The notes beneath the pieces were generated by a model. The model did no database searches and was not told the DNA's origin. It was given only the letters and a program-made list of their open reading frames with translations. This document shows positions 8,901 to 13,532 of a stretch of 22,226 nt of DNA, piece by piece (the stretch's first letter is position 1; each line of letters starts with the position of its first letter). The DNA is taken from the NCBI GenBank assembly GCA_019417795.1, contig DXUR01000011.1, positions 1 to 22,226 on the forward strand, read 5' to 3'. The position numbers were made by a program, and so were the translations under genes. The stretch is from Clostridiales bacterium (GTDB lineage Bacteria; Bacillota_A; Clostridia; Oscillospirales; Oscillospiraceae).

Positions 8901-9016
8901 ATGAGGTGTACGACCGCTTTGGCGTGGATTATGACCTGATGAGCCTGCTGATGTCTCGTGAGGCAGACGAGGACGGAAACTTCAAAATCTCTTGGGGAGA
9001 GCAGAAGATCAGCTAA
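5966..9016 (+). CDS. DNA N6-adenine methyltransferase-SF2 helicase fusion, 1016 aa
   Basis: The N-terminal third is an adenine-specific methyltransferase: GQFFTP (residues 75-80), an AdoMet-site variant DLTSGIANF (101-109) and the catalytic NPPF (161-164). The middle and C terminus form a helicase: Walker A QGGGKT (about 509-514), a DEAD-like FDESDEM (about 604-610), TGTVTR (about 635) and a C-terminal RecA-like lobe ending near SQFYMRFVRF (about 926-935). Methyltransferase-helicase fusions occur on phages, plasmids and integrative elements and are often linked to DNA modification or antirestriction, as with DarB of phage P1. No endonuclease motif is visible. Its leader is the second pseudoknot element and a terminator follows. 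Confidence 0.85.
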   Translation: MKYQYLNEPIPQESRQELNDKILYLVDQDLAEQSGISREDIYNAYTGDGGLHGLKRSDFANYHEYAEAKKEIENGQFFTPPALCQFIMEALSPAMDETVADLTSGIANFCNFMPLEANFYGCELDIKSHKVAHYLYPTANLEHRDIRFYQPDMRFDYVVGNPPFNLKWETEDGEIISQMYYCLKAAKLLKPLGIMAIVVPASFLADEYLDGAKISELAKYFSFLGQVSIQKDAFKSLGVDSYATKILFWQKKLDAADKGEPYALNSANWFNLTDMNNAAGLLEIVRKEIVAPARERMRSNSARVKLASMGGSDNAFEYEVRKLMFHIKSNPKLIDKYAKCQEYLYKFRHQEQPKDMKYEEWAKIRITEAKVLAYLRRVIKSQHKKPSQDVVRLVKQDGGLIYKGYSKKARNSMSDGMKQLVPFYALASGQADDVGFEQYACLIRRKQRDYERETKPFAEMEQDAGIAQFLDDFTVYDNENEEWIHLNDTQKHDLNLVLQKHYHLLQWEQGGGKTLAGISTGRYRMERQGARNVWVVSTAISIKNNWDLVFKNYGMTNYRMIKCLADLDKVQDGEFVIITLNMLTKYRKQIKRHIKMRNQNVCLVFDESDEMTNPDSKRTKAVLDCFRRVRFKLEMTGTVTRNNISECAPQLELLYNNSYNMLSWAEDLYCYEKDDCEEYLNCSSNPYYGQPFPAYKAGYSLFAESHLPERITVFGVGKKTQDIYNADVLNKLLSYSVITRTFAEITGKEIRRLHQTPVSFAPAEREVYQKAMEEFFSMRQRYFALTGNSRKDSMMALIQQITLLLRISAAPNTVEEYDSLDTPVKIRKVCDMVGEWKDEIVVIGVRHKNVVEAYANEIRRRFPDRKLFVVTGSTTTLAGRRKLKNTLKESGNGILLCTQQCLPSSVNFEFVNKVIIPELHYNNARMSQFYMRFVRFTSTDWKDIYFVTYSGSIESNQMQMVLAKEKLNLFMKGQDVDLDEVYDRFGVDYDLMSLLMSREADEDGNFKISWGEQKIS

Positions 9017-9022
9017 TAATAA

Positions 9023-9046
9023 AACCGCCCTCTTCGGAGGGCGGTT
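9023..9046. terminator. Bidirectional intrinsic terminator
   Basis: A 9-10 bp GC-rich stem (9024-9032 with 9037-9045) is capped by a TTCG tetraloop. It lies between convergent genes. Read leftward it is followed by a good U-run (TTTTATTATT), so it clearly ends the immR-immA transcript. Read rightward the tail is weaker (TTCATTTA). Confidence 0.85.
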
Positions 9047-9049
9047 CAT

Positions 9050-9646
9050 TTAGGCCATGTACTTACTGCGGAATATACGAAGCATTCCGTTTTCCCATGC
9101 CGTTTTGACATGGCTTCTGCACCATTTTGTGTATCGGTCGAATTGAAGTGCTGCCGCTTGATTGGACAGCCCGTATGTTGCCTTGATCTCAGAAGCGGAA
9201 CGGATACCCATTTCACGCAGGATAGGGAGCGGAGCAAGTAAATTCCAGGCAAAGTAGTCTGCCTCGCTCTCGAACTGGTCATAGAAGCCCCTTTGCTCAT
9301 TGTAGGCGATTTCGGCTCCCTCTATGATTTCCAGATGCCCTATATAGATATGGCCGATCTCATGTGCCAAAGTCCACCGGATACGGCCAGCGTTCATTTC
9401 AGCATTGTAGAGAATAAGATAACGGTTTGTATCTGGATCGTAGTGCGTCGCTCCAGAATTGCTTTTGCATAGAACGGCAACGTCTTGGACAGTACATCCA
9501 GTGACTTCGGCCATTTCCTGATACGACAAAATGCGACAGCTTTTAGGTATGCACTGCAAGAGCAGTTCAGGTTGGATAGGATAGGATACAGAATCCATGT
9601 TCTGGTAAAGCTCCAAGACCTTACGCTGTACAAAAACGCTCCTCAC
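9050..9646 (-). CDS. immA: ImmA/IrrE-family zinc metalloprotease, 198 aa
   Basis: The HEIGH zinc motif (residues 95-99, in LAHEIGHIYIGH) with a downstream acidic region is the signature of ImmA/IrrE proteases. In ICEBs1 such an enzyme cleaves its partner repressor ImmR to induce excision. The start is GTG 9646, 8 nt after AAAGGAGGG on the minus strand. The gene lies 51 nt downstream of an XRE repressor, the expected operon order. I infer that it inactivates that repressor on a damage or quorum signal. The gene symbol is by analogy. Confidence 0.85.
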   Translation of the reverse strand: MRSVFVQRKVLELYQNMDSVSYPIQPELLLQCIPKSCRILSYQEMAEVTGCTVQDVAVLCKSNSGATHYDPDTNRYLILYNAEMNAGRIRWTLAHEIGHIYIGHLEIIEGAEIAYNEQRGFYDQFESEADYFAWNLLAPLPILREMGIRSASEIKATYGLSNQAAALQFDRYTKWCRSHVKTAWENGMLRIFRSKYMA

Positions 9647-9697
9647 TATTTCGCCCTCCTTTCGCTACACGGAGACATCATAGGTGCATATTATAAC

Positions 9698-10084
9698 TTA
9701 TTCCGTGTCCAATAAAACGGGCTTCTTCCGCTGCGGATCATTCTCATCGGAAAAAGCGTAGTCAAATCCGATTTTCAGAATGCCCATCATGCGGTTTCTA
9801 TCCTGCTCAGTCATGCGCTCTCTGGCTCGCTGGAGGGTAATATAGTCAGGGTCGCCGAGCATGGTATCAGCGGTAGAGCGCACATTAGAAGCACCTACCA
9901 GGTAGTCAATGGAGACATGGAAATACTCAGCAATCTTGGAGATTTTATCAATGGTTGGAGAAGTAGAGCTTTTCCACCTCCCAATGGAATATTGGCTCAT
10001 ACCAAGTTCGGATTCCAGTTTGTTGATTGTGATGTTATTTTCAGCACACAATTCTTTAATCCTTGTAAAAATGACAGAGTCCAT
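9698..10084 (-). CDS. immR: XRE-family (ImmR/CI-like) repressor, 128 aa
   Basis: The N-terminal helix-turn-helix spans about residues 18-42 (NNITINKLESELGMSQYSIG...), followed by the common KISKIAEYFHVSIDYLVG segment. A variable C-terminal region is probably the dimerisation and protease-sensitive part. ATG 10084 follows TTTGGAGG on the minus strand. It is transcribed with the ImmA-type protease gene. The adjacent 10115-10194 region holds CACGAA-N4-TTCGTG palindromes that overlap promoters of both strands, the likely binding sites. It probably maintains lysogeny or quiescence and autoregulates. The gene symbol is by analogy with ICEBs1. Confidence 0.85.
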   Translation of the reverse strand: MDSVIFTRIKELCAENNITINKLESELGMSQYSIGRWKSSTSPTIDKISKIAEYFHVSIDYLVGASNVRSTADTMLGDPDYITLQRARERMTEQDRNRMMGILKIGFDYAFSDENDPQRKKPVLLDTE

Positions 10085-10114
10085 AACGCAACCTCCAAAC
10101 AGAGAATTTGAATG

Positions 10115-10132
10115 TCACGAATTTTTTCGTGA
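10115..10132. promoter_or_regulatory. Operator O1 (perfect inverted repeat)
   Basis: TCACGAA-TTTT-TTCGTGA is a perfect 7+7 palindrome upstream of the rightward -35 box. It lies within the leader of the leftward repressor transcript. It shares the CACGAA-N4-TTCGTG core with O2 and is the presumed repressor site. Confidence 0.75.
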
Positions 10133-10139
10133 AAAGCAC

Positions 10140-10168
10140 TTGACAGCACGAAAGTAAGCTGGTATAGT
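10140..10168 (+). promoter_or_regulatory. Rightward sigma-A promoter with embedded operator
   Basis: TTGACA (10140-10145), a 17-nt spacer and TATAGT (10163-10168) form a near-consensus promoter reading toward the gene at 10263. A CACGAA half-site (10147-10152) with a degraded partner lies between the boxes, so repressor binding would block it directly. Confidence 0.8.
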
Positions 10169-10178
10169 AAATACCAGA

Positions 10179-10194
10179 CACGAACATATTCGTG
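10179..10194. promoter_or_regulatory. Operator O2 (perfect inverted repeat)
   Basis: CACGAA-CATA-TTCGTG lies just downstream of the rightward -10 and just downstream, on the other strand, of the leftward -10 at 10206-10211. Occupancy would affect both promoters, which fits a lysogeny-type switch. Confidence 0.75.
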
Positions 10195-10205
10195 AAGTTA
10201 AGTAC

Positions 10206-10234
10206 ATCATATCACACGTTTTCAGTTTAGTCAA
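10206..10234 (-). promoter_or_regulatory. Leftward promoter for immR-immA
   Basis: On the minus strand TTGACT (10234-10229), a 17-nt spacer and TATGAT (10211-10206) match the sigma-A consensus. The transcript would have a leader of roughly 115 nt that crosses both operators before the repressor start at 10084, allowing autoregulation. Confidence 0.7.
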
Positions 10235-10262
10235 CCTAATACTTATTTGGAGGCGCGTAAAA

Positions 10263-10724
10263 ATGCACATCGTAAACAGTATGGCAGCAAACTTCGGCAA
10301 ATATGATTTGGATGTCAGCGCCGTGGGGATGCGGAGTATCAGCGAGACGGATATTAAGCTCCCGTACACTGGTGCTCTCCCCGTACAGATGTCAGCGTCC
10401 TCTGGTGCCTATGTCTACCTCAACGTCCAGCTGGCTCAAGGCGCACGCCTGGTTCTGGTTGCGCATGGGAAGGGTAAGGATATCAAGCGTCCTCTCGAAG
10501 CGTCCAGTGAAGAGATTATCGCTTTGCTGGATGGGTTTTTCAAGCAGAACCAAGACGCTACCGGCCTTGCTCAGTATTGGCTCGGCGTGTGGCAAGCTCA
10601 TTATACGGAATGGAGAAAGATCGTAACCGGCCCGGATCGGCTGCTGACAATCCTCTCTTCCCTGTCCGTAACGGATCGTGAGTTCCTGAGTAAGCACATG
10701 ATGGACGTGCCGGCGGCAGAGTGA
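10263..10724 (+). CDS. Hypothetical protein, 153 aa, first gene under the repressed rightward promoter
   Basis: ATG 10263 follows TTTGGAGG at good spacing. The 153-residue protein begins MHIVNSMAANFGKYDLDVSA. It has a glycine/alanine-rich beta-type first half and a helical C-terminal half with several tryptophans. No known motif is evident. As the first gene after the operator-controlled promoter it occupies the place of an early lytic or induction gene (Cro- or antirepressor-like by position only); it has no helix-turn-helix. Confidence 0.65.
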   Translation: MHIVNSMAANFGKYDLDVSAVGMRSISETDIKLPYTGALPVQMSASSGAYVYLNVQLAQGARLVLVAHGKGKDIKRPLEASSEEIIALLDGFFKQNQDATGLAQYWLGVWQAHYTEWRKIVTGPDRLLTILSSLSVTDREFLSKHMMDVPAAE

Positions 10725-10775
10725 GGTGAAGCGGATGTCCCCGAAAAATTTCGCAAATAATTTTCTTGTTTGCTA

Positions 10776-10814
10776 TTGACAATCTCAGCTACGTATGTTA
10801 AGATAGCAACATAG
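10776..10814 (+). promoter_or_regulatory. Rightward sigma-A promoter with AGCAAC at the expected transcript start
   Basis: TTGACA (10776-10781), a 17-nt spacer and TAAGAT (10799-10804) form a strong promoter for the gene at 10846. AGCAACATAG (10805-10814) follows the -10 directly and overlaps the expected start site. It is one copy of the AGCAAC word that also lies between genes at 11791, 15286 and 16539. Confidence 0.7.
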
Positions 10815-10845
10815 AAAATGATTTGAACGGATTGGAGAGGGGAAT

Positions 10846-11763
10846 ATGATCCGTAACAAATTCTTTGAAGACCCAGACGGCGGCTATGCTAAGGTAGGCG
10901 TCAAGAAAAATTTTGATATCGCCTGGAAAAAGGTTCTGGCCTATGAAGAGCAGACAGGCCAATCGCTGGACAATGGCTTTACTAAGGAACAGTATGTGTC
11001 CATGTTCAACTCCATGAGAGTTCGTCACACCAGCATTTTCTTTAACTACAAAAGCCATGTGATGAGCTATGTGCGATACCTGATTGCCAATGGCGTGCTG
11101 CCGACAGAACAGGAACGCATTTTGGCCTCCGTCACTGTGGACGACCTGAAAATCAACGAGATCAGTGGAGTGCAATACTACAAGAACTTGGGTATGCTCC
11201 ACCAGGCAATCCAGGATTCCATCAAAGTGTCCGAGTGCTACGATGAAACCCTGTTCGACCTGCCCGCTGTAATCCTTTATCTGGCTTGGTTTGGATTGAC
11301 CGAAGAGCAGATCATCAACTTCCCCAAGGAAGATGTGTTTGATGACGGCGTGATGATAAACGGTGAGAAGACCGAGATGCCGTTTGAAATCTTGCAGGTA
11401 TTCAAGCGTCTGAGGGATGCAGAGGGATACTACCAGCAGGCCAGAGGCGTGATCTTCCGTGCCTATGTCTATTCAGAAAACCTGATTCGGACAGAGCGGA
11501 ACAGCAAGATCAACGTCTCTAAGATGCAGGGTCTGGTAAATCGTCTGAATACCCTGATGGACGGTGCCTACTCGCTACGGTACAACGTAATCCACCAGTC
11601 CGGTATATTCTACCGTGCTCATCTGCTGGAATGCGAGAGTACCCAGTTCAATCTGGAAGACCCGGAGTTTGCGTCTAAGGTGCTCTGCGAGGATCTATCC
11701 AGTAAGGTCAAGCGTACTGCCCGAATCAGAGACTACAAGCTCTACAAGCAACTATTCTACTAA
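10846..11763 (+). CDS. Integrase-fold protein lacking catalytic residues (possibly MrpR-like phage regulator), 305 aa
   Basis: ATG 10846 follows GGAGAGGGG. The layout is that of a tyrosine recombinase: a helical N-terminal core-binding-like region (about 1-125), then AVILYLAWFGLTEEQIINF (about 138-156) resembling the start of the catalytic domain. A late segment (RYNVIHQSGIFYRAHLLE, about 247-264) sits where HxLRHT normally lies. The Arg-His-Arg-Tyr set is not evident, so recombination is unlikely. SPbeta-type phages use such a fold (MrpR/YopR) as a lytic-cycle repressor. That assignment rests on fold-like pattern only. It has its own promoter next to the immR region. Confidence 0.5.
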   Translation: MIRNKFFEDPDGGYAKVGVKKNFDIAWKKVLAYEEQTGQSLDNGFTKEQYVSMFNSMRVRHTSIFFNYKSHVMSYVRYLIANGVLPTEQERILASVTVDDLKINEISGVQYYKNLGMLHQAIQDSIKVSECYDETLFDLPAVILYLAWFGLTEEQIINFPKEDVFDDGVMINGEKTEMPFEILQVFKRLRDAEGYYQQARGVIFRAYVYSENLIRTERNSKINVSKMQGLVNRLNTLMDGAYSLRYNVIHQSGIFYRAHLLECESTQFNLEDPEFASKVLCEDLSSKVKRTARIRDYKLYKQLFY

Positions 11764-11786
11764 ATGGCTTCGGCCATTTAGTTTTC
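11760..11786 (+). terminator. Intrinsic terminator (TTCG tetraloop)
   Basis: CTAAATGGC-TTCG-GCCATTTAG forms a 9-bp stem that includes the stop codon of the upstream gene and is followed by TTTTC. It is a short but convincing terminator or attenuator before the small gene at 11830. Confidence 0.7.
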
Positions 11787-11790
11787 GGAT

Positions 11791-11800
11791 AGCAACAAAG
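11791..11800 (+). repeat. AGCAACAAAG intergenic motif
   Basis: This is one of three identical AGCAACAAAG words (11791, 15286, 16539), with a one-base variant at 10805. Each lies between a stop codon or promoter and the next ribosome site. Function is unknown; a processing site or 5'-leader signal is possible. Confidence 0.4.
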
Positions 11801-11829
11801 AAAATTATTCTGTAAGAGGAGTGAAAGCA

Positions 11830-12135
11830 ATGAGATCCCGTAAAAACGCCGTCCCCGTACCTGTCACCCGCGATCTCCTGCAGGAAAAGCAGACTGAGGT
11901 TGCTCGTCTGGCTCGTCAGGCAAGCGAGGCGGTAGACATCGTTACCAGAACGATGAATGAGCTGGAAGGTATCAACCAGCAGATTGACAACGACTTGGCT
12001 GAAATCGATGCCTATTCCAAGGAACTGGCCGCAACACGCGCCGCCATGTCCCAGCAGAGGAAGAACAATACCGCTATCATCGCCAACTTCGCAAAGCTCC
12101 TGGACACCAGCCCCGCAGAGAGCGTGAGTGAGTAA
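11830..12135 (+). CDS. Small coiled-coil protein, 101 aa
   Basis: ATG 11830 is 8 nt after AGAGGAG; the in-frame GTG at 11821 touches the ribosome site and is less likely. After a basic N terminus (MRSRKNAVPVPVTRD), residues 15-85 are almost wholly helical with heptad-like spacing (QEKQTEVARLARQASEAVDI, then MNELEGINQQIDNDLAEI). This predicts a coiled coil. No domain is recognised. It is the last protein gene before the tRNA cluster. Confidence 0.7.
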   Translation: MRSRKNAVPVPVTRDLLQEKQTEVARLARQASEAVDIVTRTMNELEGINQQIDNDLAEIDAYSKELAATRAAMSQQRKNNTAIIANFAKLLDTSPAESVSE

Positions 12136-12159
12136 TTCATCCGATTGCACGACCGGAGT

Positions 12160-12220
12160 ATGAGGCGCTAACAGCAATTTTACAACAATCAAACTTTTAC
12201 TTTGACTCAATGCGTCTCGT
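12160..12220 (+). repeat. tRNA-insert RNA element, permuted stand-alone copy 1
   Basis: GAGGCGC (12162-12168) pairs with GCGTCTC (12212-12218). Between them lie TAACAGCAAT (12169-12178), a possible arm TCAAA-CTTTTAC-TTTGA (5 bp, 7-nt loop) and CAAT just before the closing strand. These conserved segments flank the stem in the opposite order to the tRNA inserts, so the hairpin is opened and the element is circularly permuted. Part of it (ACAGCAATTTTAC and AACTTTT) also matches the tRNA-Cys copy, so a degenerate tRNA remnant is the alternative. Confidence 0.5.
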
Positions 12221-12230
12221 TGAAAAGCGT

Positions 12231-12321
12231 GGAGGGGTAATCCTAACTGGTAAGGAAACAGTTTGCTAAACTGTTAGTAACCCGCAAGGGTGTGTGGGTT
12301 CGAGTCCCATCCCCTCCGCCA
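12231..12321 (+). tRNA. tRNA-Ser(GCU), intact
   Basis: The acceptor GGAGGGG pairs with CCCCTCC, followed by G73 and an encoded CCA. The anticodon arm ACAGT-TTGCTAA-ACTGT carries GCT (12265-12267). A long variable arm typical of serine tRNA and a TTCGAGT T-loop are present. This is the only tRNA in the cluster with no insertion and serves as an internal control. Confidence 0.93.
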
Positions 12322-12365
12322 AGCCGCAATAGCGGCGAACTCTTTATCACCTCCTCTCTCTGACG

Positions 12366-12379
12366 GCGGGAAAGACCGC
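12366..12379 (+). repeat. GAAAGA-loop hairpin, copy 1
   Basis: GCGG-GAAAGA-CCGC is preceded by TGACG (12361-12365). Copies at 12385 and 13512 keep the loop and the TGACG prefix while the stem bases change with pairing retained, which indicates conserved RNA structure. Confidence 0.6.
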
Positions 12380-12384
12380 TGACG

Positions 12385-12400
12385 GCTCGGAAAGACGGGC
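12385..12400 (+). repeat. GAAAGA-loop hairpin, copy 2, just upstream of tRNA-Cys
   Basis: GCTCG-GAAAGA-CGGGC (one G-U pair) is preceded by TGACG. It ends about 5 nt before the interrupted tRNA-Cys, the same spacing as copy 3 before tRNA-Gly. A role in 5' processing of the tRNA precursor is possible. Confidence 0.6.
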
Positions 12401-12404
12401 GACA

Positions 12405-12516
12405 TGGGAGCGTCCGGTGGCAGCTTATAACGTGTAATCGACGGTGGACACGCACAGCAATTTTACCTTGAAAGTCTGCAAAACTTTTGCTTACGGTTCG
12501 ACTCCGTAGCTCCTAA
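12405..12516 (+). tRNA. tRNA-Cys(GCA) interrupted 5' of the anticodon arm
   Basis: The anticodon arm AAAGT-CTGCAAA-ACTTT (12471-12487), which is tRNA-Cys-like, the T-arm TACGG-TTCGACT-CCGTA and an acceptor TGGGAGC/GCTCCTA are all recognisable. About 40 extra bases lie between acceptor and anticodon arm, including the insert hairpin CGTGT/ACACG and CACAGCAA. The D-arm cannot be resolved and is where the insert appears to sit. No CCA is encoded. A non-functional tRNA is possible, but the intact T and anticodon arms argue for use. Confidence 0.6.
12431..12466 (+). repeat. tRNA-insert RNA element in tRNA-Cys
   Basis: The hairpin CGTGT (12431-12435) / ACACG (12448-12452) is followed by CACAGCAATTTTAC. 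The exact limits within the D-arm region are not determined. The 3' motif is the same as in the other copies; the stem sequence is different but fully paired. Confidence 0.5.
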
Positions 12517-12723
12517 AAAAAACCGTCATCAATCTATAAGAAGGGTCGTGTGTGTCATGAAGAAGTTCCTGACTATCGTTCTGTGATTCAAAGTGATCGG
12601 CGACAGCGGCGTCCAGCGCCGGGTATGTGGAGGAAACCATGAATAGAACACGAGACAAGCCCTAAGTCATCTTCGGATGACAGTACAGTAATGAATGTGA
12701 CGATGAATGGACAGTAACGAATT
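12517..12723 (+). other. Structured spacer without a gene
   Basis: This stretch separates tRNA-Cys from the next element. It contains a CGGCG-TCCAG-CGCCG hairpin (12607-12621) and a GTCATC-TTCG-GATGAC hairpin (12666-12681). A tiny ORF with a good ribosome site (GGAGG, ATG 12639, 8 codons) is also present. No tRNA T-arm, terminator U-run or protein-coding frame of normal length is present. It may be part of a long structured precursor RNA. Confidence 0.4.
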
Positions 12724-12779
12724 GGGGCACTAACAGCAACCATCAACATTACCTGCTTGTGGAAATGAGAATGTGTCCC
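12724..12779 (+). repeat. tRNA-insert RNA element, permuted stand-alone copy 2
   Basis: GGGGCAC (12724-12730) pairs over 7 bp (one G-U) with GTGTCCC (12773-12779). TAACAGCAAC follows the 5' strand directly and GAAT precedes the 3' strand, the same arrangement as 12160-12220 with different stem bases. The interior (12741-12770) can form an imperfect CCA-CAA/TTG-TGG hairpin. There is no tRNA domain inside. Confidence 0.5.
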
Positions 12780-12821
12780 GCACACGTGGCAAAGAGCCAT
12801 TTTACGGATATAGCGGTTTCT

Positions 12822-12885
12822 GGGAGGTTTCCGTATTCGTATGCGTACAGAGCAACGCAGACAGCAATGAAAAAGCCTCCCACCA
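12822..12885 (+). ncRNA. 64-nt mini-tRNA-like RNA: acceptor stem plus insert element, ending in CCA
   Basis: GGGAGGT (12822-12828) pairs over 7 bp with GCCTCCC (12875-12881) and is followed by A and CCA, exactly like a tRNA acceptor end. Instead of D, anticodon and T arms, the interior holds the insert core: TATGCGT, loop ACAGAGCA, ACGCA and GACAGCAAT. It ends one base before tRNA-Pro. It could be a decoy, a processing intermediate mimic or a degenerate tRNA. I know of no described class like this. Confidence 0.5.
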
Positions 12886-12886
12886 T

Positions 12887-13011
12887 GCAAGGATAGCTCA
12901 GTTGGTAGAGCACCAGTATAAAAAAATGCGTAACGTTCCCCTCCCCCAGTTGCGCTAACAGCTATGTAAAAAGGGAACTGATTGTCGTGGGTTCGAGTCC
13001 CACTCCTTGTA
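12887..13011 (+). tRNA. tRNA-Pro-like (NGG, probably AGG) interrupted in the anticodon loop
   Basis: Acceptor GCAAGGA/TCCTTGT, D-arm GCTC-AGTTGGTA-GAGC and T-arm GTGGG-TTCGAGT-CCCAC are all canonical. The anticodon stem halves CCAGT (12913-12917) and ACTGA (12977-12981) pair at four of five positions. The 3' half supplies GGGA before the stem, as in proline tRNAs. Removing about 52 nt near position 34/35 gives a 7-base loop ATAGGGA. The exact junction is ambiguous because it lies in A-runs. No CCA is encoded. The Pro identity is inferred from the spliced anticodon. Confidence 0.7.
12921..12972 (+). repeat. tRNA-insert RNA element in tRNA-Pro
   Basis: A short A-run and AAT precede GCGTAAC (12928-12934), which pairs over 7 bp (one T-G) with GTTGCGC (12949-12955). 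A 14-nt C-rich loop lies between. TAACAGCTATG follows, a one-base variant of the shared TAACAGCAA. The limits are fixed only to within a few A residues. Confidence 0.65.
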
Positions 13012-13057
13012 ACAAGCTACTTAGTGTAGTCACAAAAAAAGGAGGTGCAATAGACTA

Positions 13058-13225
13058 ATGTTGAATATGGGTTTGCTTGTCTGTTGTTCCTTGCCGTATG
13101 TCATTATCTCGACCCCGATAATTTACAGTACGGTGAAAACCTGGTTCGCCGCCAGCCATAATAGTGCGGGAAGCCGAACCGATCGGTATAACTGTTTGCC
13201 GTATTATACGGCTGGGTTTGAGTAG
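13058..13225 (+). CDS. Small membrane protein inside the tRNA cluster, 55 aa
   Basis: AAAGGAGG (13038-13045) lies 12 nt before ATG 13058, and 55 codons follow to TAG. The N terminus (MGLLVCCSLPYVIISTPIIY) is hydrophobic enough for one membrane span or a signal-like segment; the C-terminal half is polar with several tyrosines. No family is recognised. Its position between two interrupted tRNAs, with its own ribosome site, suggests it is translated from the tRNA precursor or a nested mRNA. Confidence 0.55.
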   Translation: MLNMGLLVCCSLPYVIISTPIIYSTVKTWFAASHNSAGSRTDRYNCLPYYTAGFE

Positions 13226-13255
13226 AAAATGCACATAAGAGGGGTCATGCAAATA

Positions 13256-13273
13256 GCCCCGCTACGGCGGGGC
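13256..13273 (+). other. Stable hairpin immediately upstream of tRNA-Asn
   Basis: GCCCCGC-TACG-GCGGGGC forms a 7-bp stem with a UACG tetraloop and ends 4 nt before the tRNA. A hairpin at the same distance precedes tRNA-Cys and tRNA-Gly, though those have the GAAAGA loop. Confidence 0.6.
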
Positions 13274-13277
13274 GTAC

Positions 13278-13393
13278 GCCAGGGTAGCTCAGTTGGTAGA
13301 GCGCGTACTAATGCGTATCTTGTTGAGACGCTTACAGCAACTTTCTATGGACTGTTAATCCCGTGGTCGTGGGTTCAAGTCCCACCCCTGGCA
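13278..13393 (+). tRNA. tRNA-Asn(GTT) interrupted in the 5' anticodon stem
   Basis: Acceptor GCCAGGG/CCCTGGC, D-arm GCTC-AGTTGGTA-GAGC, T-arm GTGGG-TTCAAGT-CCCAC and anticodon loop CTGTTAA are all present. The 3' anticodon stem TCCCG needs CGGGA on the 5' side. CG lies at 13304-13305 and GGA at 13349-13351, separated by 43 nt. Removing exactly 13306-13348 gives a perfect five-pair stem. The junction falls between positions 28 and 29, not in the anticodon loop. A73 is present and no CCA is encoded. This is the clearest interrupted copy. Confidence 0.8.
13306..13348 (+). repeat. tRNA-insert RNA element in tRNA-Asn (43 nt)
   Basis: TACTAAT leads into GCGTATC / GAGACGC (13313-13319 with 13325-13331; six pairs and one A-G mismatch) around the loop TTGTT. 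TTACAGCAAC and TTTCTAT follow. The limits are fixed by restoration of the tRNA stem. The hairpin has the same 7-5-7 layout as the tRNA-Gly copy. Confidence 0.8.
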
Positions 13394-13511
13394 CAAGCAG
13401 AAGCCGTCCCTGCTAATGGGCGGATAGGCATAGGGCTTTGGGATCGTTTATGTCTATGCTGACGGTAAACGCCAGATATTCAACCCAAATATCTTGAACT
13501 GGGTTGTGACG
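13394..13511 (+). other. Structured spacer between tRNA-Asn and tRNA-Gly
   Basis: No coding frame or tRNA is visible. It contains CAACCCA/TGGGTTG (13481-13487 with 13500-13506), a perfect 7-bp hairpin, directly followed by the TGACG and GAAAGA-loop hairpin at 13512. It also holds a possible GCATAG/CTATGC pairing. Confidence 0.4.
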
Positions 13512-13527
13512 GCTCGGAAAGACGAGC
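13512..13527 (+). repeat. GAAAGA-loop hairpin, copy 3, just upstream of tRNA-Gly
   Basis: GCTCG-GAAAGA-CGAGC is preceded by TGACG (13507-13511) and ends 5 nt before the tRNA. Relative to copy 2 a G-U pair becomes A-U, so pairing is maintained. Confidence 0.6.
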
Positions 13528-13532
13528 TTCAT

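Noticed and set aside
10735..10779. 14-codon ORF upstream of the promoter at 10776
   Set aside because: It has a fair GAGGTG ribosome site but runs into the promoter -35 box; there is no evidence of translation or attenuation.
12360..12405. Hammerhead ribozyme core (CTGA and GAAA words)
   Set aside because: The CTGANGA box is not matched (CTGACGG) and GAAA lies in a hairpin loop, not at the junction after stem II.
12243..12455. Minus-strand 70-aa frame over tRNA-Ser and tRNA-Cys
   Set aside because: It contains the antisense of tRNA-Ser (the familiar GGDGTRTHTPL-type translation) and has no ribosome site; a shadow of RNA genes.
12557..12586. Nine-codon ORF starting MKKFLTIVL
   Set aside because: It resembles a signal-peptide start but stops at once and has only a poor ribosome site.
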